DNA of 64,000 nucleotides, from NCBI RefSeq assembly GCF_003234115.2, contig NZ_CP126251.1, forward strand, positions 62,001 through 126,000, written 5' to 3'. Origin of the DNA: Curtobacterium sp. MCPF17_002. GTDB taxonomy: Bacteria > Actinomycetota > Actinomycetes > Actinomycetales > Microbacteriaceae. Both the position numbers and the translations under genes were made by a program. This document shows positions 39,982 through 49,285 of this stretch, piece after piece; position 1 is the stretch's first letter, and every line of letters begins with the position of its first letter. The notes under the pieces are model-generated. The model worked only from the letters and a program-made list of their open reading frames with translations. It ran no database searches and had not been told where the DNA came from.

Positions 39982-41094
39982 CTACTCCGCGCCCGCGGTG
40001 AGCACCGCGGCTGCCGGGTCGAAGTCCTCCGGCAGCGGCGGGATCGCGTCCACGGTCGACGTGATGTCGACGGCGGACCCGGACGCTGCGGCGTCGCGGA
40101 TCCCGAGCAGCACGTCGAGGACGTGCAGCGCGACCGCTCCGGAAGCGCGTTCCGGACGACCCTCGGCGATGGCGCGAGCGAGCTCGACGACGCCGGTGCC
40201 ACGACCCCAGGTGGAGCCGACCGCGGGGAGCGTCTCGGGCTCCTCCTGGCCGTACCGCCACAGCTGCGACGAACCCTCGAACGTGTTCGGGTCCGGCAGC
40301 GAGATCGTGCCGAGCGTGCCGTTGATCTCGACGAAGCCCATCCGCGGCAGCGCGTGCTGGAACGAGAACGTCGACTGGGCGGACTGCCCGCCGGCGAACT
40401 CGATGAGCGCGGCGTGGTGCGTGGGGACCTCGACCGGGAACGTCTCGCCGGCGCGGGGGCCGGACGCGATGGTGCGCCGTTCGAGGGACTTCGAGGACAC
40501 GGCCTGCACGCGCGACGCGGTGCCGAACGCGTGCACGAGGGTCGTCACGTAGTACGGGCCCATGTCGAACAGCGGACCGGCACCCTCGGCGAACAGGAAG
40601 TCCGGGTTCGGGTGCCACGCCTCGGGTCCGGGCACGTGGAACATCGTCGTCGCGGAGAGCGGTTCGCCGATGTCACCGCGGGCGATGGCCCGGAGTGCCG
40701 TCTGGATGCCGGCACCGAGGACGGTGTCCGGCGCGGTGGCCACGCGCAGGCCCTTCGAGGCAGCCGATGCGAGCACCGCGGCGGCCGACTCGTGGTCGGT
40801 CGCGATCGGCTTCTCGCTCCAGACGTGCTTGCCGGCGTCGACGATCTGCTGGTCGACCTCGGCGTGCGCGGCCGGGATCGTCAGGTTGATGACGATCTGG
40901 ACGTCGTCACGGGCGAGGAGTTCCTCGACGGTGCCGGAGGCGGCGACCCCGTAGGTCGCCGCCTGGGCTGCTGCCCGGTCGAGCAGCACGTCGGCGACGA
41001 AGCGGACCTCGACGTCGGCGAACTTCGTCAGGTTCTCCAGGTACTGCGTGGAGATGTTGCCGGCACCGATGATGCCGATCCCGACACGGGTCAC
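39982..41094 (-). CDS. Gfo/Idh/MocA-family NAD(P)-dependent sugar oxidoreductase
   Basis: 370 aa. Rossmann start VGIGIIGAGNISTQYLENL, the EKP motif in HVWSEKPIATDHESA with the catalytic-type Lys, and GAGPLFDMGPYYV, as in Gfo/Idh enzymes. It oxidises a hydroxyl of a sugar, inositol or glycoside, or makes a 3-keto sugar. It is the second gene of a two-gene unit with a TIM-barrel isomerase (ATGA overlap) divergent from an MFS porter, a common set for uptake and first steps of an unusual sugar. Confidence 0.88.
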   Translation of the reverse strand: MTRVGIGIIGAGNISTQYLENLTKFADVEVRFVADVLLDRAAAQAATYGVAASGTVEELLARDDVQIVINLTIPAAHAEVDQQIVDAGKHVWSEKPIATDHESAAAVLASAASKGLRVATAPDTVLGAGIQTALRAIARGDIGEPLSATTMFHVPGPEAWHPNPDFLFAEGAGPLFDMGPYYVTTLVHAFGTASRVQAVSSKSLERRTIASGPRAGETFPVEVPTHHAALIEFAGGQSAQSTFSFQHALPRMGFVEINGTLGTISLPDPNTFEGSSQLWRYGQEEPETLPAVGSTWGRGTGVVELARAIAEGRPERASGAVALHVLDVLLGIRDAAASGSAVDITSTVDAIPPLPEDFDPAAAVLTAGAE

Positions 41095-41891
41095 TTGTCG
41101 TTGGCCTTGAGCCAGGTGAGCGACTCGGTGATGCCCTCGAAGACGTCGCCCTTGTACGCGTCGAACTCGACGACGCGGATGGCCTGTGGCGCGGCGGCGA
41201 GGATGGCCGCCACGTCGACGTCGCCCTGGCCGGCCGGGGTCTGGTTCTCGAAGGCGCGCTGGAGCGCCTCGGGCACGATGAGCGCGCTCTCGGACGAGGG
41301 CAGCGCGGTGCGGATGTCACCGTCGACCTTGCCGTCCTTGACGTGGATCGCGATGACGCGGTCGCCGAGGGACTTCAGGACGGCGGGGGCGTCGGCGCCG
41401 CCGACGGTCGCCCAGAAGGTGTCGACCTCGAGGACGGTCTCCGGCGACAGCTGCGACACGAACAGGTCGTAGACGGTGCGGCCGTCGACCTTGTTCGTGA
41501 ACTCCCACTGGTGGTTGTGGTAGCCGAACTTGAGGCCGCGGGCGGCGGCCTCGGCGGTGAGCTCGTTGACGCGCTCGGCGATCTTCGCGACGTCGTCGGC
41601 GGTCTGCCAGCGGTCCGTCGGGATGAACGGGTCGATGACGGTCTGGATGCCGAGGCGCTCGGCGGCGTCCCAGATCGGCGTGGTGTCGTCGGCGTCGATC
41701 ACGGCGACGTGACCGGACGGGGCCTTCAGGCCGGTGGCGGCGAAGGCGCGCTCGAGGTCGGCGGCACGCTCGACGAACGCGTAGGGCTCGACGTTCTCGT
41801 AGCCGATCTCACGGACCCGGGCGATGGCGTTGTCGAGGTCTTCGGCGACGGCGTCGCGCAGCGAGTACAGCTGCACAGAGGTGGTGGGCAT
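41091..41891 (-). CDS. Sugar phosphate isomerase/epimerase (TIM barrel, AP-endonuclease-2 fold)
   Basis: 266 aa. Metal-ligand segments: His in GYHNHQWEF, Asp in VLEVDTFWATVGG, His in VIAIHVKDG and Glu in IRVVEFDAY. N-terminal SVQLYSLRDAVAEDLD is typical of YcjR/IolE-like proteins that act on keto sugars. It is first of the two-gene minus-strand unit; the partner dehydrogenase likely makes or uses its keto substrate. The upstream region carries two inverted repeats shared with the divergent MFS gene. Confidence 0.87.
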   Translation of the reverse strand: MPTTSVQLYSLRDAVAEDLDNAIARVREIGYENVEPYAFVERAADLERAFAATGLKAPSGHVAVIDADDTTPIWDAAERLGIQTVIDPFIPTDRWQTADDVAKIAERVNELTAEAAARGLKFGYHNHQWEFTNKVDGRTVYDLFVSQLSPETVLEVDTFWATVGGADAPAVLKSLGDRVIAIHVKDGKVDGDIRTALPSSESALIVPEALQRAFENQTPAGQGDVDVAAILAAAPQAIRVVEFDAYKGDVFEGITESLTWLKANDK

Positions 41892-41976
41892 TGCAGAGGC
41901 TCCTTCGGTCCTGACTGGGTGTCGCGGCCCGTCGAGGAGCGATGCTCCGCGGCGAGATCGATGACGACGCTACCCC

Positions 41977-42001
41977 AAAAACCACCCGGTGTGTAGTTTT
42001 T
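41977..42001. promoter_or_regulatory. 25-bp near-palindrome in the divergent sugar promoter
   Basis: AAAAAC at 41977-41982 mirrors GTTTTT at 41996-42001, with further matching inside (CAC against GTG). The A/T-rich arms stand out in this high-GC DNA. It is 86 bases from the isomerase start and 107 from the MFS start, suitable for controlling both. The regulator gene is not in the immediate neighbourhood. Confidence 0.55.
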
Positions 42002-42064
42002 GCTGCCGCACGTTACGGCCCCGGTGTTGCCATGGCGTGGCGTCGATGTATGCTCGCGAACGTC

Positions 42065-42087
42065 AAAACCTTGTTGGACAAGGTTTT
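42065..42087 (+). promoter_or_regulatory. 9-bp perfect inverted repeat before the MFS gene
   Basis: AAAACCTTG (42065-42073), loop TTGGA, CAAGGTTTT (42079-42087), 21 bases before the ATG at 42108 and just before the AAGGAGG ribosome site. In DNA it could be an operator of a LacI or ROK-type protein. In RNA it is a stem next to the ribosome site. Confidence 0.6.
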
Positions 42088-42107
42088 CATCGACTCAAGG
42101 AGGCGTC

Positions 42108-43406
42108 ATGAGCACACCCGAACCCGCGGAGACCCCGGTCCTGCTGCAGCCCGACGAAGGCATCACCCAGCCGGTCAGCACGATGAAGGTGGGGATCGGC
42201 TACCAGACCGCCCTCTTCCTGGGCCAGTTCGGACTGTTCGTGGCACTCATGGCCCCGGTCATGGTGTCGATGCAGCTCAAGGCCTCCCAGCTCAACCCGG
42301 AGAACCCCGCGGCGCTCATCGGTGCGGTGCTGCCGGTCGGTGCGCTCGGCGCCCTGTTCGCCAACCCGCTCGTCGGTGCCCTCTCCGACCGGACCCGCAC
42401 CCGCTGGGGCCGCCGCCGCCCGTGGATGGTCTCCGGCGTCGTGCTCTTCCTGGTCGCCCTCGTCTGGATCGCCTTCGCGCCCGACCAGCTGCAGCTGACC
42501 TTCGCGTGGCTGCTCGCCCAGGTCGCGGCGAACGCCACCCTGGCCACCCTCACCGCGAGCTTCGCCGACAACGTGCCGCAGTTCCAGCGCGGCCGGTCGT
42601 CGAGCATCATCGCGCTGGCGCAGAACATCGCGATCCTCGCCGGCACCTACCTGTCGGTGTTCTTCGTCACGAACCTGCCCGTGCTGTTCATCGCCCCGGG
42701 TGTGCTCGCGGTGGCGCTCATCCTCGTGTACTGCTTCGTCGCGCGTGACGACCTGCCGACCTACCGGCTCAAGAAGTTCACCTGGGTCAACCTGGTCTCG
42801 TCGTTCTGGACGAACCCGATCAAGAACCCCGACTTCGGCTTCGCGTGGTGGTCGCGCTTCCTCATCATCTTCGCGACGTTCATGTTCACGACGTACCGCC
42901 TCCTCTACATGCAGGACCACCTCGGCATCACGAACGCGCAGGACGCCACGGCCGCGGTCGCCTTCGGCGTGCTCCTCTACACGATCGTCCTCATGGTCGC
43001 GGCGGCGGTCTCCGGCTGGCTGTCCGACCGGTTCCGCCGCCGGAAGGTCTTCGTCGGCGGCTCGACCGCCCTGTTCGCCGTCGGCCTGGTCGTCCTCGCC
43101 CACGCGGACTCCGTCGGCACGTTCTACGTCGCCGAGGTCATCATGGGCATCGCCTACGGCATCTACTCGGCCGTCGACACCGCCCTCGTCGTGGACGTCC
43201 TGCCGAACGCGGACCGCCCCGGCAAGGACCTCGGTGTCATCAACATCGCGAACGCCCTGCCGCAGTCCCTCGCCCCGGCCGCCGCGCTCTGGCTGCTGCA
43301 GGTCGGCAGCCCGGACGCGCAGAACTACACGCTCATGCTCTGGGGCGCCGGTGCCGCCGCCGTCCTCGGAGCACTTGCCGTGATCCCCATCAAGCGGGTT
43401 CGATAG
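42108..43406 (+). CDS. MFS transporter, sugar (GPH-like) type
   Basis: 432 aa with about 12 helices; ATG 42108 after AAGGAGG. The loop GALSDRTRTRWGRRRPWMV is the conserved motif of glycoside-pentoside-hexuronide and related sugar porters. It probably imports the sugar or glycoside used by the divergent dehydrogenase and isomerase. The C-terminal part (IAYGIYSAVDTALVVDVLPN) is also typical. The next gene starts 4 bases after its stop, so the two MFS genes share a transcript. Confidence 0.88.
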   Translation: MSTPEPAETPVLLQPDEGITQPVSTMKVGIGYQTALFLGQFGLFVALMAPVMVSMQLKASQLNPENPAALIGAVLPVGALGALFANPLVGALSDRTRTRWGRRRPWMVSGVVLFLVALVWIAFAPDQLQLTFAWLLAQVAANATLATLTASFADNVPQFQRGRSSSIIALAQNIAILAGTYLSVFFVTNLPVLFIAPGVLAVALILVYCFVARDDLPTYRLKKFTWVNLVSSFWTNPIKNPDFGFAWWSRFLIIFATFMFTTYRLLYMQDHLGITNAQDATAAVAFGVLLYTIVLMVAAAVSGWLSDRFRRRKVFVGGSTALFAVGLVVLAHADSVGTFYVAEVIMGIAYGIYSAVDTALVVDVLPNADRPGKDLGVINIANALPQSLAPAAALWLLQVGSPDAQNYTLMLWGAGAAAVLGALAVIPIKRVR

Positions 43407-43410
43407 CGGG

Positions 43411-44619
43411 ATGCAACCGCTCGGGGTCGACGTCGACCGCAGACAGCTCGCCGGATGGCGGAACGCGATCATCACCGCATTCGCGATCGGTGGTGTGAGC
43501 CTCGCCGCCTGGGGTCCTCGTCTCCCCGAGCTCCGCGTCGAACTCGGCGTGGACGTCGGCACGATCGGGCTCATGCTCGGTCTGGTCACGATCGGTTCGA
43601 TCGGCGGCCTGCTCAGCGCGGCACCGCTCCTCCGACGACTCGGCAGCCGCCGGGCGCTCACCGCGGTCGTCGTGTTGGTCCCGCTGGCGATCAGCGTGAT
43701 CGGCGTCGCGGCGGCACTCCACTCCGCGCCGCTCGCGTCGGTCGGGTTCGTGGTCGCCGGCGCCGGCATCGGTGCGCTCGACGTGATGGCGAACGTCGAG
43801 GGCACGGCCATCGAGGTGCTCGCGGGACGCACGATGCTCCCGCTCATGCACGCCGCCTGGTCGGGAGGCGCGGCCCTCGGTGCCGGGATCGCCGCCCTCT
43901 GCGCATGGCTGGGCATCACCCCGTCGGCTCAGCTCCTGGGACAGGCGGTCGTCATCCTGGTGGTCGGCGTCCTCGCGATGCGCGGGATCCCGGACGGCAG
44001 CCGCGCCGAGGACCCCGACTCGACGCTCACCCGGCGGCAGCGCCTCCGGCAGTGGGCGCGGGGCTGGGCGGACGTCCGCCTGTTGCTCATCGGTGTCGTG
44101 ATGCTCGGCGTCGAACTCGGCGAGGGATCGGCGAACAACTGGCTCGCCCTCGCCGCCACCGACGGGCACGGGCAGACCGCGGCCGTCGGCGCACTGTTCT
44201 TCACGGCCTTCGCGGTGTCCGAGGCCGCCACGCGCGTCTTCGCCGGACCCGTCGTGGACCGTCTCGGCCGGGTCAGCACGATCCGGTGGACCACGGCTCT
44301 CGGCATCGTCGGTGCGGTCCTCTTCATCGTCGGCGACAGCTGGTGGCTCACCCTGATCGGTGTGGTGCTGTGGGCGGTCGGCGTCTCGATGGGCTTCCCG
44401 CTCGGCATGTCCGCCGCCGCGCAGAGCGGACCGAACCCGGCGGCCCGCGTGAGCGTCGTCGCCTCGATCGGGTACTTCGCGAACTTCGCCGGACCTCCGG
44501 TGGTCGGCGCCATCGCGGAGCACGTCGGCGCGCTGAGCGCGCTCTGGCTGGTCGCCGTCCTGTTCGTCGCGGCGTTCGCCGCGTCGGGTTCGCTGCGTCC
44601 GGTCGCCGGACGCGACTGA
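43411..44619 (+). CDS. MFS transporter, YbjJ-like
   Basis: 402 aa, about 12 helices: GVSLAAWGPRLPELRVELGV, then MLPLMHAAWSGGAALGAGI and EGSANNWLALA, blocks typical of YbjJ-type MFS proteins. The same blocks ([30 protein letters not shown]) are in the protein at 51992-53380, so the two are paralogues. The substrate is unknown. It follows the sugar porter by 4 bases and is ended by the palindrome at 44629. Confidence 0.85.
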   Translation: MQPLGVDVDRRQLAGWRNAIITAFAIGGVSLAAWGPRLPELRVELGVDVGTIGLMLGLVTIGSIGGLLSAAPLLRRLGSRRALTAVVVLVPLAISVIGVAAALHSAPLASVGFVVAGAGIGALDVMANVEGTAIEVLAGRTMLPLMHAAWSGGAALGAGIAALCAWLGITPSAQLLGQAVVILVVGVLAMRGIPDGSRAEDPDSTLTRRQRLRQWARGWADVRLLLIGVVMLGVELGEGSANNWLALAATDGHGQTAAVGALFFTAFAVSEAATRVFAGPVVDRLGRVSTIRWTTALGIVGAVLFIVGDSWWLTLIGVVLWAVGVSMGFPLGMSAAAQSGPNPAARVSVVASIGYFANFAGPPVVGAIAEHVGALSALWLVAVLFVAAFAASGSLRPVAGRD

Positions 44620-44628
44620 CGGGCGGGC

Positions 44629-44664
44629 CTGGAGGCACGTGGCGGCGCCGCACCGCGCCTCCAG
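44629..44664. terminator. Full copy of the dispersed palindrome, terminator-like
   Basis: CTGGAGGCACG (44629-44639) faces CGCGCCTCCAG (44654-44664) with the inner GGCGGCGCCGC able to pair, giving a long hairpin with a few mismatches. It starts 9 bases after the YbjJ-like MFS stop and lies before the esterase. Outer flanks GGGC and GCCC add to the stem. No U-tract. Confidence 0.7.
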
Positions 44665-44697
44665 ACAGGCCCCTGGTCACCTCGGTACCGTGAGCAG

Positions 44698-46020
44698 ATG
44701 CCCGCCGCCGCACCACCGACCTTCCACCCGCCCGCCGGACCCGTCACCGGCGTCGTCGACGGGAGCGTCGTCCGCGCCCTCGGGATCCCGTACGCGCGAG
44801 CCGAGCGCTTCGCCCCGCCGGAGCCGATGCCGACCTTCGCGGAGCCGTACCCGGCGACCTCGCCGTCACCCGTCGCCCCGCAGCCGAACGCGATCTTCGT
44901 CGACCAGCTGCTCCGACCGGTGGAGGGCCTCGTCGTCGACGAGCACTGCCAGCGCCTCTCGATCACGGCGCCGGCGGACGTGCAGCCCGGCGAGCGGCTG
45001 CCCGTCATGGTGTGGATCCACGGCGGCTCGTACGTCATCGGCGGTGGTGACCTGCCGATCTACGACGCCCACGACCTCGTCACCGAGCAGCGTGTCGTCC
45101 TGGTGTCCGTGACCTTCCGGCTCGGGATCCTCGGGTTCCTCGGCGACGGGGACACGGTGCCCGCGAACCTCGGCCTCCTCGACCTGGTGGAGTCGCTCCG
45201 CTGGGTGCAGCGGAACATCGCGGCGTTCGGCGGCGACCCCGACCTCGTCACGGTGTTCGGGCAGTCCGCCGGTGGCGACGCGGCCGCGCACCTCATGGTC
45301 AGCGCGGGGGCCGCCGGGCTCTTCCGACGCGCCATCATCCAGAGCGCACCGCTCGGGCTGTCCCGGGGTCGGGCGCGGATGAACCGGGCGATGCTCCGCG
45401 CGATCGGGGCCGTCCACCCGGACGCCCCGCTCGACGACCTGCTCGAGCAGCAGGCCGTCGCGACCCGAGCGGCCGCACCGTTCGGCCTGCCCGGCGGGAT
45501 GCCGTACGGCACCCAGTACGGGTACGCGCCGCTGCCCGCCGAGCGTGACCTCGACCGCGCGTGGAGCTCGGTCGCACCGGACGTCGACGTCCTCATCGGC
45601 TCCGGCTCCGACGAGACCGGCATGTACGTGCCGCTCATCCCGGGCCTCCGGTCCGTCGCGCGGTTCCGTGTCGTCCGGCCGCTGCTGCGCTGGCTGCTCG
45701 TCCGGCCCCTGTCCGAGGTGATCTACGGCCGGGACGTCCGACGCTTCACCGTGCGGCACCGGGCAGCGGGCGGGAACGCGACCTCCTACCGACTGCTCCG
45801 TGGTGTCACGACGAAGCCGACCGGGGCCGTCCACATGAGCGACCTGCCGCTGCTCCTGGGCGGGCGCGAGGCCTGGGCCGGCACCCGCTTCGTGCCGGAA
45901 CGGGACTGGCCGGAGGTCGAGCGGCGCGGTCGGGCCTTCCGGGCGATCTGGGCCGAGTTCGCCCGGACCGGTCGGGTCACTGCGGACGACGACGAGACCC
46001 TGACGTTCGACCGCGGCTGA
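44698..46020 (+). CDS. Type-B carboxylesterase
   Basis: 440 aa. Oxyanion block VMVWIHGGSYVIGGG, then NLGLLDLVESLRWVQRNIAA, nucleophile Ser190 in TVFGQSAGGDAA, and a Glu in GSGSDETGMYV. This is the carboxylesterase-B pattern. The protein is shorter than the usual 500 or more residues because the middle lid is reduced. The catalytic His is probably in GAVHMSDLPLLLG. No signal peptide. It hydrolyses an ester of unknown identity in the cytoplasm. Confidence 0.87.
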   Translation: MPAAAPPTFHPPAGPVTGVVDGSVVRALGIPYARAERFAPPEPMPTFAEPYPATSPSPVAPQPNAIFVDQLLRPVEGLVVDEHCQRLSITAPADVQPGERLPVMVWIHGGSYVIGGGDLPIYDAHDLVTEQRVVLVSVTFRLGILGFLGDGDTVPANLGLLDLVESLRWVQRNIAAFGGDPDLVTVFGQSAGGDAAAHLMVSAGAAGLFRRAIIQSAPLGLSRGRARMNRAMLRAIGAVHPDAPLDDLLEQQAVATRAAAPFGLPGGMPYGTQYGYAPLPAERDLDRAWSSVAPDVDVLIGSGSDETGMYVPLIPGLRSVARFRVVRPLLRWLLVRPLSEVIYGRDVRRFTVRHRAAGGNATSYRLLRGVTTKPTGAVHMSDLPLLLGGREAWAGTRFVPERDWPEVERRGRAFRAIWAEFARTGRVTADDDETLTFDRG

Positions 46021-46134
46021 GACGCGCTCGAGCGCCGCGCTGTCCGCGCCGTCGTCGCCGGCGAGCGCCCGAACCGCCGCGCCCCCAGAACAGGCGGGTC
46101 GCGGGGCGGGCCCCGGGGCCGGAGAATCAAGGAC

Positions 46135-46755
46135 ATGCCCGAGTCCGACGCAGACCTGCGTGCCCGAATCGTCACGGGCGCGATCGAGGCGTACCGCGCG
46201 TCCGACTTCCACACCGTCGGTCCCGCCGAGGTCGCCGTGCACGCCGAGGTCGCCGAAGCGGACGTCCACCGGGCCTACCCGATGTGGGAGCTCCTCGTCG
46301 TGGCCGTGATGGACCGCTGGAACAACGGCAGCCGACGGGCGCTCTGGGTCGTCGCCGAACGCTCCGGAGCCGTCGCCTACCTGCGCGCCCGCCTCGAGGC
46401 CGGCATCGACGAACCCGCGCTCGTCCGGCTCCGGACCGCCCTGCTCAGCGCGGCCTCGAACCCGGAACACCCCGCTGCCGGCTGGTTCCGCGCCCAGTAC
46501 ACGCGATCCTTCGACGACGTCACCCTCGCCCTCGTGCGAGACGTCGTCGCCGGACGCGAACCCCGCGGGACCTCACCCCGGCACGCTGCCGAACAGCTCG
46601 TCGCCCTCTACGAGGGACTGCAGCTGCAGTCGATGGTCCGTGACGACCACGACCCCCTCCCCGGCTTCGACCGCGCCGTGGCGCGGATGCGCGCGGGGTG
46701 GGCCGCTGTCGGGTCGTCCTCGCCGTCGACCGGCGCCGTCACGATCCTGTCCTGA
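46135..46755 (+). CDS. TetR/AcrR-family transcriptional regulator (divergent)
   Basis: 206 aa. The N-terminus IVTGAIEAYRASDFHTVGPA, then EVAVHAEVAEADVHRAYPMW matches a TetR helix-turn-helix, but with unusual residues in the recognition helix. The rest is a helical ligand domain. It lies alone between the esterase and a Nudix gene, both on the same strand, with 114 and 92 bp gaps. Target and ligand are unknown. Confidence 0.75.
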   Translation: MPESDADLRARIVTGAIEAYRASDFHTVGPAEVAVHAEVAEADVHRAYPMWELLVVAVMDRWNNGSRRALWVVAERSGAVAYLRARLEAGIDEPALVRLRTALLSAASNPEHPAAGWFRAQYTRSFDDVTLALVRDVVAGREPRGTSPRHAAEQLVALYEGLQLQSMVRDDHDPLPGFDRAVARMRAGWAAVGSSSPSTGAVTILS

Positions 46756-46847
46756 CGCACGGGTCGGACCGGCCCGGCGGGCGGCACTGGCCGGGAGGCG
46801 CGGCGCGGCTGAACGGATCCGGTTCGCCTTCCTGGCATGGTCGGCAG

Positions 46848-47288
46848 ATGGAGTACACGGACTACGACACCCGGCTCGCCGCCTACGGCGTGATCACCGA
46901 GGGTGATCGCGTGCTCCTGGCGAAGCTCCGGTTCCCCGAGGCGGGCACGTGGACGCTCCCCGGCGGTGGGGTCGAGTTCGACGAGTCGGTCGAGCACGCC
47001 GTCGTGCGGGAGATCCAGGAGGAGACCGGCTTCGACGCCACCGTCGGCCCACTGCTCGGTGTCCGTCACCACATCGTCCCCGCCGAACGCCGCATCCACG
47101 CCAACGGCCGCCCGATGAAGGCCGTGCAGGTCGTCTTCCGGGCGTCGATCGTGGGCGGAGCACTGCGGTCGGAGCTCGACGGGTCGACCGACGAGGCCGC
47201 ATGGGTGCCGATCGCCGAGTTGCCGCACCACCGTCACGGCCTGATCGTGCCGATCGCGCTCGGGTGGGCCGGCGCACTCACCCGCTGA
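46848..47288 (+). CDS. Nudix hydrolase
   Basis: 146 aa from ATG 46848. The full Nudix box GGGVEFDESVEHAVVREIQE, then ETGF, spans about residues 38-61 and coordinates magnesium for cleavage of a nucleoside diphosphate linked to another group. The substrate cannot be told from the box. No extra domain is present. It is convergent with the VOC gene, whose stop is 4 bases away. Confidence 0.92.
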   Translation: MEYTDYDTRLAAYGVITEGDRVLLAKLRFPEAGTWTLPGGGVEFDESVEHAVVREIQEETGFDATVGPLLGVRHHIVPAERRIHANGRPMKAVQVVFRASIVGGALRSELDGSTDEAAWVPIAELPHHRHGLIVPIALGWAGALTR

Positions 47289-47292
47289 CGAG

Positions 47293-47661
47293 CTACTCCT
47301 CGAGGACGCTGAGGACGTTGCCCGACGGGTCGGTGAACCACGCGATGAGCGGGCCGCCCCTCCGGTTCACGCCCTTCTCGTCGGTCATCCCCTCGTACTG
47401 CAGGAAGGTGACGCCCTTCCCCGTCAGCTCGTCCACGGCGTCGTCGACGGAGGGCACCGGGAAGTTGAGGACCGTGAAGTCGGCTGGTGTGTGCGCCGGG
47501 CCCTTGGGGTAGACGAGCACACGGTGGCCGTCGCCGATCTGCAGGAGCAGCATGCCGTGGTCCTCCCGCACCTCGACCCCGAGGACGTCCTCGTAGAACG
47601 CCTTCGCCTCCGGAACGTCACGCACCGAGAACCCGCTGAACGCCTTCGTCGCATCGACCAT
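47293..47661 (-). CDS. VOC (glyoxalase/bleomycin-resistance fold) family protein
   Basis: 122 aa. Two beta-alpha-beta-beta-beta repeats: [20 protein letters not shown] and the second half from [16 protein letters not shown] to [15 protein letters not shown]. Metal-site candidates are few (the first His/Glu position is Gly-Phe), so it may be a binding rather than an enzymatic member. The role is unknown. Confidence 0.88.
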   Translation of the reverse strand: MVDATKAFSGFSVRDVPEAKAFYEDVLGVEVREDHGMLLLQIGDGHRVLVYPKGPAHTPADFTVLNFPVPSVDDAVDELTGKGVTFLQYEGMTDEKGVNRRGGPLIAWFTDPSGNVLSVLEE

Positions 47662-47715
47662 GCGGCAAGTGAACCACCGCCCGCCCGAGTCGGCGCGCTC
47701 TGACAGGATGAAGGC

Positions 47716-48381
47716 GTGACCCCGCACGAGATGTCCGTCGACGAAGCGGTCGACCGCGCGGTCGAACTCGCCACCGGCGGACGCCGCACCGTCCTCGGCA
47801 TCGTCGGCGCTCCGGGTGCCGGCAAGTCGACGCTCGCCCGGCGGATCGTCGTGGCCGTCGACGACGCCCTCGGCAGCGGCACGGCGGTGCAGGTCCCGAT
47901 GGACGGCTTCCACCTGTCGAACGCCGCCCTCGACGCGCTCGGCCGGCACGACCGCAAGGGTGCGATCGACACCTTCGACGCCGACGGGTACGTCGCGCTG
48001 GTGCGTCGGCTCGTCGGTGCCGGCGAGCCCGACCAGGCCGATGGGCACGGCCCCGTCGTGTGGGCACCCGACTTCGACCGTCGCGTCGACGAACCCGTCG
48101 CCGGCAGCATCCCCGTGCCGCCCTCGACCCGGCTGGTCGTCTCGGAGGGGAACTACCTCCTCGACGACTCCGCCCCCTGGGCGACCCTGCGCGACCTCGT
48201 CACGGAGACGTGGTTCTGCACCGTGGACGAGACGGTCCGCGTCGACCGTCTCGTCGGCCGGCACATGCGGCACGGACGCGACCACGAGGCAGCCCGCCGC
48301 TGGGCGGTGGAGGTCGACGGCGTGAACGCGGCGAGGGTCGCGCCCACGGTGATCCGTGCCTCCAGGACGGTCCGGACGTGA
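47716..48381 (+). CDS. P-loop nucleoside/sugar kinase-like protein (uridine kinase superfamily)
   Basis: 221 aa from GTG 47716. Walker [16 protein letters not shown], then [11 protein letters not shown] with the Asp-Gly-Phe-His of the phosphoribulokinase/uridine kinase group, [12 protein letters not shown] and [12 protein letters not shown]. Family members phosphorylate nucleosides, pantothenate or fructose-type sugars; many annotated as nucleoside/nucleotide kinase family are of unproved substrate. The last codons ([10 protein letters not shown]) are read through a half-copy of the dispersed repeat at 48356-48370. Confidence 0.87.
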   Translation: MTPHEMSVDEAVDRAVELATGGRRTVLGIVGAPGAGKSTLARRIVVAVDDALGSGTAVQVPMDGFHLSNAALDALGRHDRKGAIDTFDADGYVALVRRLVGAGEPDQADGHGPVVWAPDFDRRVDEPVAGSIPVPPSTRLVVSEGNYLLDDSAPWATLRDLVTETWFCTVDETVRVDRLVGRHMRHGRDHEAARRWAVEVDGVNAARVAPTVIRASRTVRT

Positions 48382-48418
48382 CCCCGCGTCCGGCGGACCC
48401 GACAGATCAGGAGTGACC

Positions 48419-49252
48419 ATGACCATCGCGATCACCGGTGCGACCGGCAACATCGGCGGCGCCGTCGCGCGGGCGCTCGCCGCGGACGGCGTGCCGTTCC
48501 GGATGATCGTGCGCGACGCCTCCCGCGCTCCGGAACTGCCCGGAGCAGAGGTCGCGGTGGCGACCTTCGGCGACACCGAGGCGAGCCGCGCGGCGCTCGA
48601 GGGCGTCGACCTGTTGCTCATGGTCTCCGGCGCCGAGGCCCAGGACCGACTCGCGCAGCACCGCTCGTTCGTCGGCGCGGCGGCCACCGCCGGAGTCCGG
48701 CACGTCGTGTACACGTCCTTCGCGGGTGCCGCGGCAGACGCGACCTTCACGCTCGGCCGTGACCACTGGGCCACCGAGGAAGCCATCCGGTCGACCTCGA
48801 TGGCGCACACGTTCCTGCGGGACTCGTTCTACCTGGACTTCGTCGAGGACCTCGTCGGCGAGGACGGCGTCATCCGCGGCCCGGCGGGGAACGGTGCGAT
48901 GGCGGCGGTCGCCCGCGCGGACGTCGCTCGGGTCGCGACGGCGGTGCTCCGCAACCCGGCAGCGCACCTCGACCGGACCTACGAGCTGACCGGCCCCACG
49001 GCGATCACGCTCGAACAGGCTGCGGCGACCGTGTCCGAGGTCCGTGGTCGGACCGTCACGTACCACCCGGAGACCCTGGAGGAGGCGTACGCGTCCCGCG
49101 CCCGGTGGAACCCGGAGCCGTGGCAGGCGGACGCCTGGGTGAGCACGTACACGGCGATCGCTGAGGGGGCCCTCGCACGCGTCTCCGAGGACGTCGAGCG
49201 GGTCACCGGGCAGCGTCCGATGTCCCTGCGCGAGGTGCTCGAGCAGGGCTGA
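48419..49252 (+). CDS. NmrA-like NAD(P)-binding protein (quinone reductase QOR2-like)
   Basis: 277 aa. Start [20 protein letters not shown] with the GxxGxxG loop, [20 protein letters not shown] and [13 protein letters not shown], as in QOR2/NmrA proteins, with no YxxxK. It may reduce quinones with NADPH. It is a paralogue of the protein at 19003-19845 (compare VLYTSHQGA and SLRNGFYAHS) but has no TetR partner here. It lies 37 bp downstream of the kinase gene. Confidence 0.85.
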   Translation: MTIAITGATGNIGGAVARALAADGVPFRMIVRDASRAPELPGAEVAVATFGDTEASRAALEGVDLLLMVSGAEAQDRLAQHRSFVGAAATAGVRHVVYTSFAGAAADATFTLGRDHWATEEAIRSTSMAHTFLRDSFYLDFVEDLVGEDGVIRGPAGNGAMAAVARADVARVATAVLRNPAAHLDRTYELTGPTAITLEQAAATVSEVRGRTVTYHPETLEEAYASRARWNPEPWQADAWVSTYTAIAEGALARVSEDVERVTGQRPMSLREVLEQG

Positions 49253-49285
49253 CGGGAAGTGCCCAGCGCGGCGCCCCGGCGTGCG

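Noticed and set aside
46087..46101. AGAACAGGCGGGT shared with 51288-51300 as a repeat
   Set aside because: Second copy is inside nucS codons, and the flanks do not match; a short chance identity.
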